From Aedes albopictus (Eukaryota; Arthropoda; Insecta; Diptera; Culicidae): a stretch of 64,000 bases of DNA. Positions within the stretch are counted from its first letter, which is position 1; each line of letters opens with the position of its first letter. The stretch lies in NCBI RefSeq assembly GCF_035046485.1, contig NC_085138.1, forward strand, positions 343,678,263 through 343,742,262, read 5' to 3'. The notes beneath the pieces were generated by a model that was not told the DNA's origin, made no database searches, and saw only the letters and a program-made list of their open reading frames with translations. Positions 10,621-21,399 of this stretch are shown in pieces. The translations under genes and the position numbers were made by a program.

Positions 10621-11139
10621 AGCTGTACAATATCAGTCATGTCATTTTTTTTTTTTAATTTTTATTAACGTGTATTTTAACTTAAATGCTAATTCTACAC
10701 TCACAGTCATTTCAGTTGAATATTGATTTTGCACCACCGTCAGTATCGGTTACTCGTTACTGTATTTAAGCAGACCATATCAAGATGACAATAACAGACA
10801 ACGACTTGATACTGACTTACACTTGAAATCACTGCAACTGAACAGATATTTTGGCGATTCTAGCCAAATATTAAATTTTTAATGGCCAACATGCAACACT
10901 TGTCATTTTATACCAACCATTAAAACATCATCACGTTATTTTTTTTAACGAATGTGAGAGATGGTTCATAAGTGATATCTATCTACAAGCTATAAGAGTC
11001 AGCTCAGTTGTGATGGACACAAGAAAGTGATTGCAACTGGTGACCCATCAGTGCACGAGGTGCCTTAATTGGAGGTAACGTATCGAAATTGGCGATTTTC
11101 CTACCATTGATAGTGACAAAATGCAACTGTGATGCTAAG
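10621..11139. other. Spacer between inverted arrays
   Basis: A poly-T run (10644-10656) is followed by AT-rich sequence with no recognisable gene. It separates the two oppositely oriented CAGGGG arrays and might be part of the same compound element. Confidence 0.35.
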
Positions 11140-12260
11140 AGACCAGCTGGAATCCCCCGGAAGCCCCCTGACACTCCCTACAACGCTTTTGAGACCTCCA
11201 GATACCCCTGAAACTCCTTGAAAAGACCCTGAAACGCTCCTGAAACTCCTTGGGACTCCCTAAGACGCACCTGGAACCCCCAAGAAACCCCCTGGGAACC
11301 CCTGAAAAACCTGCTCAGATCTCATGGTACCCCCGAATCCTCCTAAAACGGCCCTGAGATCCTGGGGAAATTCTCTGGAACCCCCTTATACCCCTTGCCC
11401 CCCTGGATGCCCCTTAAACGCCTTTGAGAATCCATGGTACCTCCTAAAAGCCTCTAGAACCCCCTACGACACGCTCTTGAGATCTCCTTGTACCTCCCTG
11501 ACGCCCCCAAAAATGCCCCTGGGACCCTTTGGAACCGCTTGAGACCCTTTGAAGCTTCTTTGAACCCCCTTCAGCACCCGGAAACCTCTTGATACCCCCT
11601 GAAACAGTCCTTTGGGACCTCATCCCCTGAAACACCCTAGGATCCTCTAAAATTTCCCTGGAAACCCCTGAGACTCCTTGAAGCATCTCAGAGCCCCCTG
11701 GATCCCCCTTGTGACCCCTTGAAACGCCCCTGAGATCTTCTGGGACATCTTGACACCCACTAACACTCTCAAACTACACTCCTGAAACGCCTTGAAACCC
11801 CTTGAAATGTCCCTCAGCCCCCCTGGGGCCCCATGAGAGACTTCCTGAAGCATCCCTAAGACCTTCTGAAACGCCCCTGAGACCCCCTGAAACACCCCTG
11901 GATCCTTTTCGGACCACCTTGCAGTTTTCTGAAGACCCCCTTGGATGCCTCTGAGAACTCTGGGTACCTTTTGATACGCTCATGAGGCCTCCAGGTACCT
12001 ATCTAAAACCCGCTGAGACCACCTGGAGCTTCCCTGAGATCTCCTGGTACCCTCTGAAACCCCTAGAGAGAATCTTGAAACGCTTCTGAGACCTCCTGGT
12101 ACTCCCTGAAACCCGCTCAAACCCATTGGAACGCCCCTGAAATCCCATGAGACCCCTAGACCGTCCTTGGAATATCTCTAAATCCCTTTGAAACTTTCTG
12201 GAATGTCTCTAAATCCCCCTGAAATCTCCTGCAACATCTTTGGAACGCCCATTCAATCTT
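11140..12260 (-). repeat. Degenerate CCCCTGAAA array (inverse of 10230-10620)
   Basis: More than 1.1 kb of irregular words such as CCCTGAAACGCCCCTGAGAC. Periodicity is loose, about 10-25 bases. The open frames it gives are low-complexity (SRGSGGL-like on the minus strand) and not genes. Confidence 0.7.
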
Positions 12261-12460
12261 GCATTCCGCTATCAAACCAACAGGCGGTCTATATTGTTAA
12301 TTTCTAATAAAGTATGCGTCGAGAGCTAGGCACGGACGCACGCTAACCGACCATTTGTACCGACGCAAGCTGGGGTTAAATGATATATCTTGACCTTTAC
12401 TTAAATTAATCAGATTTGCTGATATGTCTTAGTGTAACATACTGTTCCATACTGAACGAA

Positions 12461-12696
12461 GGCACAGATTATTTATAATTGACAAATTGGGAGATGAATT
12501 TGTGAAAACTATCGCATTCTGGTGGGATTCGAACTCACGACTCCGTATTCACTAGACCGGCGCTCATAATGTAATGATTCTGCGGAATAGAAAACAACTG
12601 ATCTAGCGAATGCGGAGTCATAGGTTCAAATCTCACCAGAACGCGATTTTTTCACAAATTCATCCCTCAATTTGTCAATAAACAACATTCTGTGCC
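12461..12696. repeat. Inverted pair of tRNA-derived SINE segments
   Basis: Two arms of roughly 95-100 bases are inverted copies around a spacer of about 45. Each contains a tRNA 3'-half with a B box: GGATTCGAACTC on plus at about 12525 (GAGTTCGAATCC on minus), and GGTTCAAATCTC at 12623-12634. Outer ends match as GGCACAGA and TCTGTGCC. The tRNA 5' half is not convincing, so these are SINE-like, not tRNA genes. A transcript through it would fold into a long hairpin. Confidence 0.6.
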
Positions 12697-13169
12697 TACT
12701 AATTCAAAGCAAATCAGCATCTTCCAGAGATTCTTTCAGAAATAGTACCAGGATTCTTTCAAAGAATTGGGTTTTTAAATTTGGAATAATTTATTGATTT
12801 TTTTAAATTTTATACGAAAGAGCACTTTTTTCTGAGCCACTATGATTTTTTCAGGTTTTTAGAACTTTATTTTGATACCTAAAATCAATTGATTGATTGA
12901 TTTGTCTTTATTAAAGAGACTTTCAGCCCTTGGCTGGTTCGTCTCTCCCTAAAATCAATTTCAAAGATATTTTGCAATATCACCTTTTGACAGCTGGGCA
13001 ACTGCCTGACAGCTTCGCCTAGTACAAAATCCAGCGTGGGGTGATACAACAAATCGCTCCCTTACAAACTTCAAATCTATTTTTAAATAGGTTCCCAGGC
13101 ACCAAAATTCATGAAAACTTGGATTTCAGTTTGGCGTGCAGATTCATAATATGGAATGATCTCGACATT
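12697..13169. other. Intergenic; contains a LINE 3'-tail fragment
   Basis: At 12889-12948 the minus strand reads GAGACGAACCAGCCAAGGGC, then CTCTTTAATAAAGACAAATCAATCAATCAATT. This looks like the 3' end of a non-LTR retrotransposon with a short TCAA-repeat tail, and the same sequence recurs at 18881-18927. The remainder shows nothing recognisable. Confidence 0.45.
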
Positions 13170-13940
13170 ACTTAAGAAGCCAATTCTTTGAGGATTCATT
13201 GCTGGATACTTTACAGAGTCCTTCCAGGATTCCTTCAGGGGTTTCTCCTCGGATATTATCAGGGATTTCTCTCTGGATTTCTTCAGGGATACTTTTATAG
13301 ATCCATAACAATAACAATGCTCGACAACATAAAACATGTTCAGGGTGTATCTATTTACACATCGGTTGTCTCGATTACGAGGGGAGCTCGAATGCACATT
13401 ATACATATTCTTAACATTCCTGAGATTATTTCAGTGATTTTTCCACAAATGCCACCAGGATTATGGCAGGGGGTTTCTCCTAGGATACCTTCGTAGATTT
13501 CAAGATCCCTTCCGGGATTTTGTGAGGGATTCCTTCTTGATATCTGGATTCCTCCAGGGATATCACCAGGCATTCCTTCAAGGATTTCTCCCGAGATTCT
13601 TCCAGAGATTCCTTCAGGGATTTTACCCGGGATTCTTCTGTCCTTCATTTGGTTCCTTCCGAGATTCCTTTCTGTGTTCCTCTCCTCTCGTGTCCCGATT
13701 ATTTTAGAGATTCTTTCAAGAATTCCTTCAGGCATCAGGATCCTTTCATGGATCCCTCCATGAATTCATCCAGAGATTCCTCCCAGTATTCCTTCAGAAA
13801 ATTCTCCCGGATTCCTTCCGAGATTCATCTCGGGAATCCTCTAGAATGTATCTACGGTTTTCTCGTGGAATTATTTTATTGATTCCTCTTACATTCCTTT
13901 AAGGATTTCTCTAGGATTATTTCAGGGATTTCTACATGCC
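13170..13940 (+). repeat. Degenerate ATTCCTTCAGGGATTTCTCC array
   Basis: Loosely periodic words such as GATTCCTTCAGGGATTTCTC over about 770 bases. The same motif forms arrays at 16576-17370, 37240-38215, 38986-39480 (inverse) and 54430-54880. Translated it gives GFLQGF-like artefacts, so ORFs here are not genes. Confidence 0.7.
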
Positions 13941-13944
13941 AAAT

Positions 13945-14006
13945 GACCAATTATGCCAGATGGCATTCGGCCAAATGGTGTTCGGCCGAACACCATTCCA
14001 GTGTTC
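13945..14006. repeat. Short GGCCAAATGG repeat
   Basis: A few units of ATTCGGCCAAATGG and its inverse (TTCGGCCGAACACCATT), giving small palindromes. Minisatellite-like remnant. Confidence 0.45.
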
Positions 14007-14109
14007 TGCTTGTAATCTTCTTCAGTAGCGTCAGTTATCCATTGAGAAATTTATTTTGTCATCCCGATTTCATTGACAATTTTAATCTGAATTTAAAAAA
14101 TAGGAAATA

Positions 14110-14303
14110 GGGTGACGAAGGGTATTATCGGCAGGTTTGTTCTCTTCGTCATGGGGGGTTTTTGTGAGCCGAATTGCTTGAAATTTGGGCATATAACTCA
14201 GCTTGGTTGGGAAGGATTTGAGGCCAATTCTGAGACCAACAGGTTCCAAAAAAAAAACCCTTGCCGAAGAGAACAAAACTGCCGAGAATACGTAAGTTCC
14301 CCT
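14110..14303. mobile_element. MITE flanked by TA
   Basis: About 194 bp with inverted ends. Left GGTATTATCGGCAGG plus TTTGTTCTCTTCG is matched by the inverse of CGAAGAGAACAAAACTGCCG plus AGAATAC near the right end. TA dinucleotides lie just outside both ends (14108-14109 and 14304-14305), which fits a Tc1/mariner-type MITE. Non-coding. Confidence 0.55.
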
Positions 14304-15599
14304 TAATAATGTGATCTTTTGAATTCGGAAAACCAAAATAATTTCAAATATAACACACGATGATATTTGAAATCAATCGTAAAGACCGTAGGTAAGAGAA
14401 TCCTTTTTTTATGCAATTAGCGAACCCCATCAACTTCACATATAAACCCGCGTGCATCTGCAGGCTCACAGAGATCAGAGAAATTTTTATGTTTCCGCAA
14501 AACTTTTCTTCCATTCACGGTCGCAACAGGAGGGCCCTAGAACCCTGAATCGCCGTCGCCGTTCGTCGTCGGTTTGAATGCATTTGAATACGCGATAAAT
14601 TTCACTTACTGATCCATTCAGCTATTCAGTTCGATGACGCCAGGAGAACTCCGTTACCCATTGCGAGTGCTGAAGGGAGAAACCTGCTCTTGCTGTATAG
14701 CACCAAGTGTCCTGCTTGTTGGAGTTTTTTTTAACCGAACAATTTTTCCAACTGTTAGGAAACACGTCAACCCAGAACCGGGTGAGCTCAAAAAGGTTTT
14801 ATGAATAACGACCGCAAAGATTGGCCAGGATGGCGTCACCGCACTGTTGGTATCAAAAATCGACAGACGAGTCCCCAGCTCCACCTTCCAGCAGAGCCAA
14901 ATCATACCCGCTTTTTGAATGAATTGATTTACAAAAAAAACTTTTCTCCGCTATTCTTTCTATTGACGGCGAGAGCATGGAAAGAAAGAAAATTGTACCG
15001 GTAAATAATGGCATTGAATGGAGTTACGAGTTTTCAAACAGAGCGCGCCAGTTTCATTCTTCGTCCCACTTTTTTTTTCCTGCTGGATATACTTTTATGA
15101 GTGCGAGCATTTTTTTATCCTTTAGTTATCTTATATTTATAATACGACATAAAGAAATTTCGCACAAAAAAAATCGATATCAAATGGACGATTTCAACCC
15201 GCGCAGGGTGGCGTCGTGGTCCTGCAATTAATTTCTCTTTATCTATTCTTCCGCTCTTCCGGCAAAGACGTCTATGAATGTATAGGATGAAACGATTGAA
15301 AAGTGCTTTCCGGTGGGACACGTGCCGCGACAGCCGAAAGTGCGTTCTTGGAAATTGGGACAATGTTGTATGAATGAACTGCCGCGGTAAATGTCTCAAT
15401 TGAGATTAAACGAGATTTACGAGCGAGCTGGTCTGGTGCTCGGTGGGTGCGGGTTTCGTTAGAAGTCTAGTTGATTTCTCCTAAATTTATTGTTTTCCTA
15501 GTCAACGCTAGGATTCCAACCGATTCAAAAAGTCAAAAAGTTTATCTCTCAGAAGCATGTTCTTCTGAGGCCTTCTAAGGCCTGAATGTGATCGTCTCA
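14304..15599. other. No recognisable gene
   Basis: About 1.3 kb of AT-rich sequence. A TATA-like CACATATAAACC lies near 14440, but no coding region follows it. The short ORFs have no known motif. Confidence 0.35.
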
Positions 15600-16245
15600 A
15601 TTCCACTCGGTCCATGGCTGTGTGTCTACAGTTCCGCACTCTGCAAAGGGTCCGCAAATCTTCCTCCACTTAATCGACCCACCTACCTCGCTGCGCACCA
15701 CGTCTTATTGTACCTCTCGAGAACCATTTTAGTCTGGTTGCTATCCGACATCCTGATGACGTGACCCGCCCACCGTAGCCTCCCGATTTTCACGGTGTGG
15801 ACGATGGTTGGTTCTCTCAGCAGCTGATGCAACTCGTAGTTCATTCGCCTTCTTCAAGTCCCGTCTTCCATCTGTACTCCGACGTAGATGGTACGCAGCA
15901 CCTTCCGTTCGAAAACTCCAAGGGCGCGTTGGTCCTCTGCACGTAGGGTGCATGTGCTCATAGAGGACTACCGGTATAATCAGCGTTTTGTAGATGGTTA
16001 ACTTCGTATTACGGCGAACTTTATTCGATCGTAGAGTTTTGCGGAGTCCAAAGTAAGCACGATTTCCTGCCACAATGCGCCTCTGAATTTCTCTGCTGGT
16101 CTCGTTGTCGGCGGTCACCAGTGAGCCCAAGTACACGAATTCTTCAACCGCCTCGATTTCATCACCGTCGATAGAAATTCGGGGTGGCGGCGCGGTTATT
16201 CCTCCCTGGAGCCCTTTGCCATCATGTACACTACCCGCCATAAAT
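15600..16245 (-). pseudogene. RTE-like LINE C-terminal fragment
   Basis: The minus strand encodes EEFVYLGSLVTADNETSREI, then RRIVAGNRAYFGLRKTLRS and KLTIYKTLIIPVVLY. This is the thumb and post-RT region found downstream of the FADD motif in RTE-type elements (compare VVEQFVYLGSLLTADNNVSR at about 62.35 kb). Sequence differs enough from the other copies to be another subfamily. Frameshifts follow the LIIPVVLY block. Neither the catalytic core nor the endonuclease is present. Confidence 0.75.
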
Positions 16246-16575
16246 ATGGAATCGCATCGTCTAGTATTGCAACACCTTAATTGAATATTGCAGCACCCCC
16301 AGAAAGTTTGGCATCAGCTGAAGAGTTCATAATTTTCTATTCTGTATTTCGAAAACCGTATCCACTGCATCGACCTTTAGCAAATTGGTCAGAAGGTTTA
16401 TGGCTATCAACTGGTGGTAAATTTAGTGCGTAATTCCGCCGCTATGTGGCGTCAGTGTACATTTAAAACGATGTAATTTGACATGGTTTATCTCATGGTT
16501 CTGACCACATAGAAAGTTCGTGTCTTCAGCAATGTTGATCAGACGGTCTATGGCTATCAAATGGTGGTAATTTTA
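16246..16575 (-). repeat. 148-bp repeat family, inverted partial copies
   Basis: GACATGGTTTATCTCATGGT at about 16478-16497 and CTATGGCTATCAAATGGTGG at about 16553-16572 are the inverse of words in the array at 17780-19338. They represent one or two partial monomers in opposite orientation. Confidence 0.5.
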
Positions 16576-17370
16576 ATTTCTCCTGGAATTCCCTGAATTC
16601 TCCATGGAATTCCTCCAGGATTTCTCCTGGAATTCCTTCAGGGTTTCCTCCTTGATTTCTCCAAGAACTCATTCGGAAATTCCTTTTTAAATTCGTGGAT
16701 TCTTGCTAGAGTTCCTTCGAGGATTCCTTCTTGAATTTCTTCAGGGATTCCTTCTAACTTCTTATGGGAATTCTTTTTGGAACTCTTTCGGGATTTACTC
16801 TTAAAAAACCTCCGAAGATTCCGCTCGGAATGCCTTCAAAGATTTCTCCCGGAATTCGGTGGCTCCTTCTGAGATTTGTGCAGAAATTAATCCTTTAATT
16901 TCTTTGGAAATTCTTCCTAGACTCCTAACGTTGATTTCCTGGAAACTCCCACTAGAATTCTTTTGAAAATTCCTGCTGGAAATTCTTTCGGGATTTCTCC
17001 TGGATATTCTTCGTTGATTCCTCTAGAAATCCTTGCTTAAAGGATTCCTTCTCGAATTCCATTAGAAATTCTCTCTGGCGCCAAGGGAGGGGTTTTTCCC
17101 TATTTCGGCAAAAGGCGGATGGTCACCTAGTGTATGAAGCGTCGGTAATGGGGGGGGGGGGACTAACATCCAAACCACCCCCCCCTCTCCCCTGGGGCAC
17201 GGGCTTGTCGAACCACCAGAGATAATTGCAGATGTTCCCACAGGGTGTCATACAGCAGTTCCTACAAAGATAAGTCTAGAATATTCTTCATGGTTTTCAC
17301 CAGGAGTTTCTGTTAAGGTTCCTCCTGGAATTTCTTCTGAGATTCCTCCCTGAAATCATTCGGAGATTGC
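16576..17370 (+). repeat. Degenerate ATTCC/TTCAGG array with G and C homopolymer runs
   Basis: Words like GGAATTCCTCCAGGATTTCTC repeat irregularly. A poly-G run of about 11 lies at 17151-17161, with C runs just after. No gene. Confidence 0.65.
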
Positions 17371-17779
17371 TTAATGTAAATAGTGCGATCTTATTATCAA
17401 ATTTGATAGCTTCTGAATGCTCTAAGATAACGAAGCAAAATCTGGAGTAAAATCAAATGGATTAATGCAACATGAGCTACACTAAGGATACGGGTAATGT
17501 CACAATAGGTCTAATCACTGCTCGCAGCGATGGATCTCAATCGTAATAGTTTATGTCATCAATGGTCATGAAATACCTCAGACTATCAATTCTAGAGCGA
17601 ATGATAACTTGCTTGCTTTGCCAATATAACATTATGGTCAAATTTTGGTCTCGCCGATTCACGCCGCCGCCGCCGCCGCCGCCGAAAGCTGGCACCGGCG
17701 TGACGATAATTCAGTCGCCGCCGCCGGCCAAAAATGAGCCTCACGCCGCCGCCGTGCACAATATAGTTGGCACACAGGT
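17371..17779. other. Intergenic with a GC-rich CCG block
   Basis: Between about 17658 and 17757 there is a block of CCG/CGC triplets (GCCGCCGCCGCCGCCGCC) in an otherwise AT-rich region. An open frame runs through it but consists of proline runs and has no recognisable domain. Possibly a microsatellite-containing repeat. Confidence 0.35.
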
Positions 17780-18055
17780 CTAGGTGATCAGAATCATGAG
17801 ATAAACACTAGCGCCACATAACGGCGGAATTACGCACTAAACTTACCACCATTTGATAGCCATAGACCTTCTGATCAAAGTTGCTGAAGACATGTACTTT
17901 CTAGGAGGTCAGAATCATGAGATAAACCATGTCAAAGTACTTCGTTTTTAATGCACACTAGCGTCACATAGCGGTGGAATTTCGCACTAAACTTACCATT
18001 CGATTGCTATAGACCTTCTGACCAACTTTGCTGAAGACACGAACTTTCTGGGAGG

Positions 18056-18458
18056 CAAGGATGGGAACACTCACTTGGAAAGAGTTACACTCACTTGCAG
18101 TTTTCTCAACTTAGGAGCGTGCAATCAAGAAACGATGTATGGACGACTTTTACCTTGTAATTTCATCTAATGCTTTGCCGAATAGAGTAGAGGTCGCACA
18201 CGCATACCGAAGTCGTGAGGGAGCTGCGAAGGCAACTCTCCACGAGGTGACTGTAAATTACACTCATCTCGTGGAGAGTCGCTTTCACAGCTCTGTCACG
18301 ACCTTGGGATTCGTGTGTGACCCCTACTCAATTCGGCAAAGTTTTAGATGAAATTACAAGGTAAAAGTCGTCCATACATCGCTTCTTGATTGCAAGCTTC
18401 TAAGCTGAGAAAATAGCAAGTGAATGTAACTCGTTGCAAGTGAGTGTTCCCATCTCTG
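18056..18458. mobile_element. hAT-type foldback MITE, copy 1
   Basis: A 403-bp insert with an exact 8-bp target duplication, CTGGGAGG (18048-18055 and 18459-18466). Ends are CAAGGATGGGAACACTCACT and its near-perfect inverse. Almost the whole element is one hairpin with long arms meeting near the CACTCATCTCGTGGAGAG centre. The 8-bp duplication indicates hAT-family mobilisation. A second copy is at 36650-37023. Confidence 0.8.
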
Positions 18459-18665
18459 CTGGGAGGTCAGAATCATGAGATAAACCATGTCAAAGTACTT
18501 CACGATAACGCCGCTCAGCACTAAAGTGCATAATTTCCAGACTACACCAAAAATGTGTAACCCTTGCACGTTCACAAAATCAGCTCCTGTGTCCGCAAAA
18601 TCGTTAAATTCGCAAAAAAATTTGTACAGCATTCTAGCTAGGTTTACTAGTGACCTTTAAAAATA

Positions 18666-18878
18666 CCGTAAACTGGGGTGTAGTTGATCAATGGGGTGAA
18701 CCTGATCACTCAATTACCCACGGATATCCACTTTCAAGGAAGTTACCATTACATTTTATTGTTACGGCATTGGATTGCGAATGGTTGAAATATAATTGTT
18801 GCTTCCTTGAAAGTCGATATCCGCGGGTAATTGAGTGATCAGGATCACCCCACTGATCAACTACACCCCAGTTTACGG
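18666..18878. mobile_element. Tc1/mariner-type palindromic MITE with TA duplication
   Basis: 213 bp flanked by TA (18664-18665, 18879-18880). Terminal inverted repeats of about 78 bp start CCGTAAACTGGGGTGTAGTT at both ends, with only a few mismatches. Non-coding. Confidence 0.75.
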
Positions 18879-18880
18879 TA

Positions 18881-18927
18881 ATTGATTGATTTGTCTTTAT
18901 TAAAGAGACTTTCAGCCCTTGGCTTTG
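18881..18927 (-). mobile_element. LINE 3'-tail fragment
   Basis: Same minus-strand sequence as at 12889-12948 (AGCCAAGGGCTGAAAGTCTC then TTTAATAAAGACAAATCAAT), ending in a TCAAT-type tail. It is only the extreme 3' end of a non-LTR element. Confidence 0.5.
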
Positions 18928-19338
18928 AAAACAAACAAAAAAAATCGATATTTCGCATCTAGACGAGTGTACTAGCTGTTTTTGAGAATGTGCAACTGTA
19001 ACACATTTTTGTGTGGTCTGGAAATTATGCACTTATGAGTAGGGCTTACACATTTCAGTGCTGAGCGATTTTACTGTGTTCGTTTTGAATACATAGTAGC
19101 GCCACATAGTGGTGGAATTACGCACTAAACCCACCATCATTTGATAGTCACAGTCACCTTCTGACCAACATTGCTGAAGACGCGAACTTTCTAGGTGGTC
19201 AAAATCATGAGATAAACCATGTCAAATAATTTCATTATAAATGCACACTGGCGCCACATATTGGCGGAATTGCACACTAAACATAACACCATTTGATAGC
19301 CATAGACCTTCTGATCAATTTTGCTGAAGAAACGAACT

Positions 19339-20488
19339 TAGTCTAGTCTAGTCTAGTCTAGTCTAGTCTAGTCTAGTCTAGTCTAGTCTAGTCTAGTCTA
19401 GTCTAGTCTAGTCTAGTCTAGTCTAGTCTAGTCTAGTCTAGTCTAGTCTAGTCTAGTCTAGTCTAGTCTAGTCTAGTCTAGTCTAGTCTAGTCTAGTCTA
19501 GTCTAGTCTAGTCTAGTCTAGTCTAGTCTAGTCTAGTCTAGTCTAGTCTAGTCTAGTCTAGTCTAGTCTAGTCTAGTCTAGTCTAGTCTAGTCTAGTCTA
19601 GTCTAGTCTAGTCTAGTCTAGTCTAGTCTAGTCTAGTCTAGTCTAGTCTAGTCTAGTCTAGTCTAGTCTAGTCTAGTCTAGTCTAGTCTAGTCTAGTCTA
19701 GTCTAGTCTAGTCTAGTCTAGTCTAGTCTAGTCTAGTCTAGTCTAGTCTAGTCTAGTCTAGTCTAGTCTAGTCTAGTCTAGTCTAGTCTAGTCTAGTCTA
19801 GTCTAGTCTAGTCTAGTCTAGTCTAGTCTAGTCTAGTCTAGTCTAGTCTAGTCTAGTCTAGTCTAGTCTAGTCTAGTCTAGTCTAGTCTAGTCTAGTCTA
19901 GTCTAGTCTAGTCTAGTCTAGTCTAGTCTAGTCTAGTCTAGTCTAGTCTAGTCTAGTCTAGTCTAGTCTAGTCTAGTCTAGTCTAGTCTAGTCTAGTCTA
20001 GTCTAGTCTAGTCTAGTCTAGTCTAGTCTAGTCTAGTCTAGTCTAGTCTAGTCTAGTCTAGTCTAGTCTAGTCTAGTCTAGTCTAGTCTAGTCTAGTCTA
20101 GTCTAGTCTAGTCTAGTCTAGTCTAGTCTAGTCTAGTCTAGTCTAGTCTAGTCTAGTCTAGTCTAGTCTAGTCTAGTCTAGTCTAGTCTAGTCTAGTCTA
20201 GTCTAGTCTAGTCTAGTCTAGTCTAGTCTAGTCTAGTCTAGTCTAGTCTAGTCTAGTCTAGTCTAGTCTAGTCTAGTCTAGTCTAGTCTAGTCTAGTCTA
20301 GTCTAGTCTAGTCTAGTCTAGTCTAGTCTAGTCTAGTCTAGTCTAGTCTAGTCTAGTCTAGTCTAGTCTAGTCTAGTCTAGTCTAGTCTAGTCTAGTCTA
20401 GTCTAGTCTAGTCTAGTCTAGTCTAGTCTAGTCTAGTCTAGTCTAGTCTAGTCTAGTCTAGTCTAGTCTAGTCTAGTCTAGTCTAGTC
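19339..20488. repeat. Perfect pentanucleotide satellite (CTAGT)n, 1,150 bp
   Basis: About 230 uninterrupted copies of the 5-mer (written TAGTC/GTCTA). No variant unit is visible. Every reading frame on both strands meets TAG within 15 bases, so it is non-coding. CTAG is self-complementary, so each single strand could pair with itself leaving a T:T (or A:A) mismatch every fifth base. It starts inside a 148-bp repeat monomer where other copies read GAACTTTCTAGG, and ends abruptly at 20488. It is not the insect telomere motif TTAGG. The array length may be an assembly estimate. Confidence 0.95.
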
Positions 20489-21399
20489 GTACGAAACTGA
20501 TTACACTCATTCGAAGAGGGTATTCTGTTTAGAGGGTTCGAAAAGTCGGTACAAAGAACAAAGGACTTACTTCTTACCGAAATTATTCAAGCATATCTGT
20601 ACAGACAACTGCAAATTCCCGATATATTTTTATAAACCGATTTGTATACTTCATTCATTGTCCACGATTATTACATCAACATTCGCATTGTACTAGTTGT
20701 CAAACCATAATATGGAATATACAGCACCACTTTACAGCCACCAGAGAAACTGTTTATAGTGTAAAATGGATTCCCAACAACATTTTTACGTCCCCACCCG
20801 CCTATAATTATCCCATTCCAACTGCGAAGCAGGTCACAAAACTTCATCCGTCCCAACGTGGTGCCCAACTAACGGCGCGGCAGGCTTCAACCCTATGCCC
20901 ATACGTAATGTGGAGTAGTATTCTACGCGAGTTTTTGGTTAATGACTTTCCCGTCCCATGTAGGGTTCAGACTCCGGATCACAAAATGAACGAAACATTG
21001 CGTGGGATGAAAAAGGATTGATTTCAATTTGTCGGGTTCGGTGTGCCGGGTGAGGAAACCGGATCGACGACAAACCCCGGCGTTGGTTGGTTGGTTAATG
21101 GAAAACCCCGACGACCGACTGATGATGGGTTTACTGTGCACCAACAACCATTGCATTGGGTCTGTATGGAAAGGGCTTGAAAATAGGTCTTTTTGTTCGT
21201 TTGGATCGCATAATTTCACCAGTTAATGTTCGTCTAATTGTGGAAATAGGGTTCGGATGGATGTAGTTATTGTTTCATCGGGACCGAACTAGTTAAAACA
21301 ATTGCGTCTCAAACTAGGTTGTTTCACAAGTGCTGGTCACATTTTATAGCTGTTTTATATTCGTTCATTAGAAATACTTATCACATAGCTTGTTGGCAA
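20489..21399. other. 3' flank of the OBP paralogue; no recognisable gene
   Basis: Unremarkable sequence without visible repeat structure, possibly single-copy. ORFs of up to 98 codons at 20923-21219 have no known motif. Confidence 0.35.

Larger units (their letters stand above)
17780..19338 (+). repeat. 148-bp repeat array interrupted by other elements
   Basis: Monomers of about 148 bp contain TCAGAATCATGAGATAAACC, then AATGCACACTAGCGCCACAT, GGAATTACGCACTAAAC, CATTTGATAGCCATAGACC and GCTGAAGACACGAACTTTCT. Copies lie at about 17790-17908, 17909-18055 (resuming at 18467) and 19072-19338. They are split by a hAT foldback (18056-18458), a TA-flanked MITE (18666-18878) and a LINE tail. The last monomer runs straight into the CTAGT satellite. 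Confidence 0.65.

Noticed and set aside
11324..11983. Several ORFs on both strands in the CCCCTGAAA array
   Set aside because: Low-complexity translation of a degenerate repeat.
14430..14480. Promoter with TATA box
   Set aside because: A TATAAA-like stretch is present, but no coding sequence or initiator with the right spacing follows.
19339..20488. Telomeric repeat
   Set aside because: The unit is CTAGT, not the insect TTAGG, and it lies between ordinary repeats and an OBP locus.
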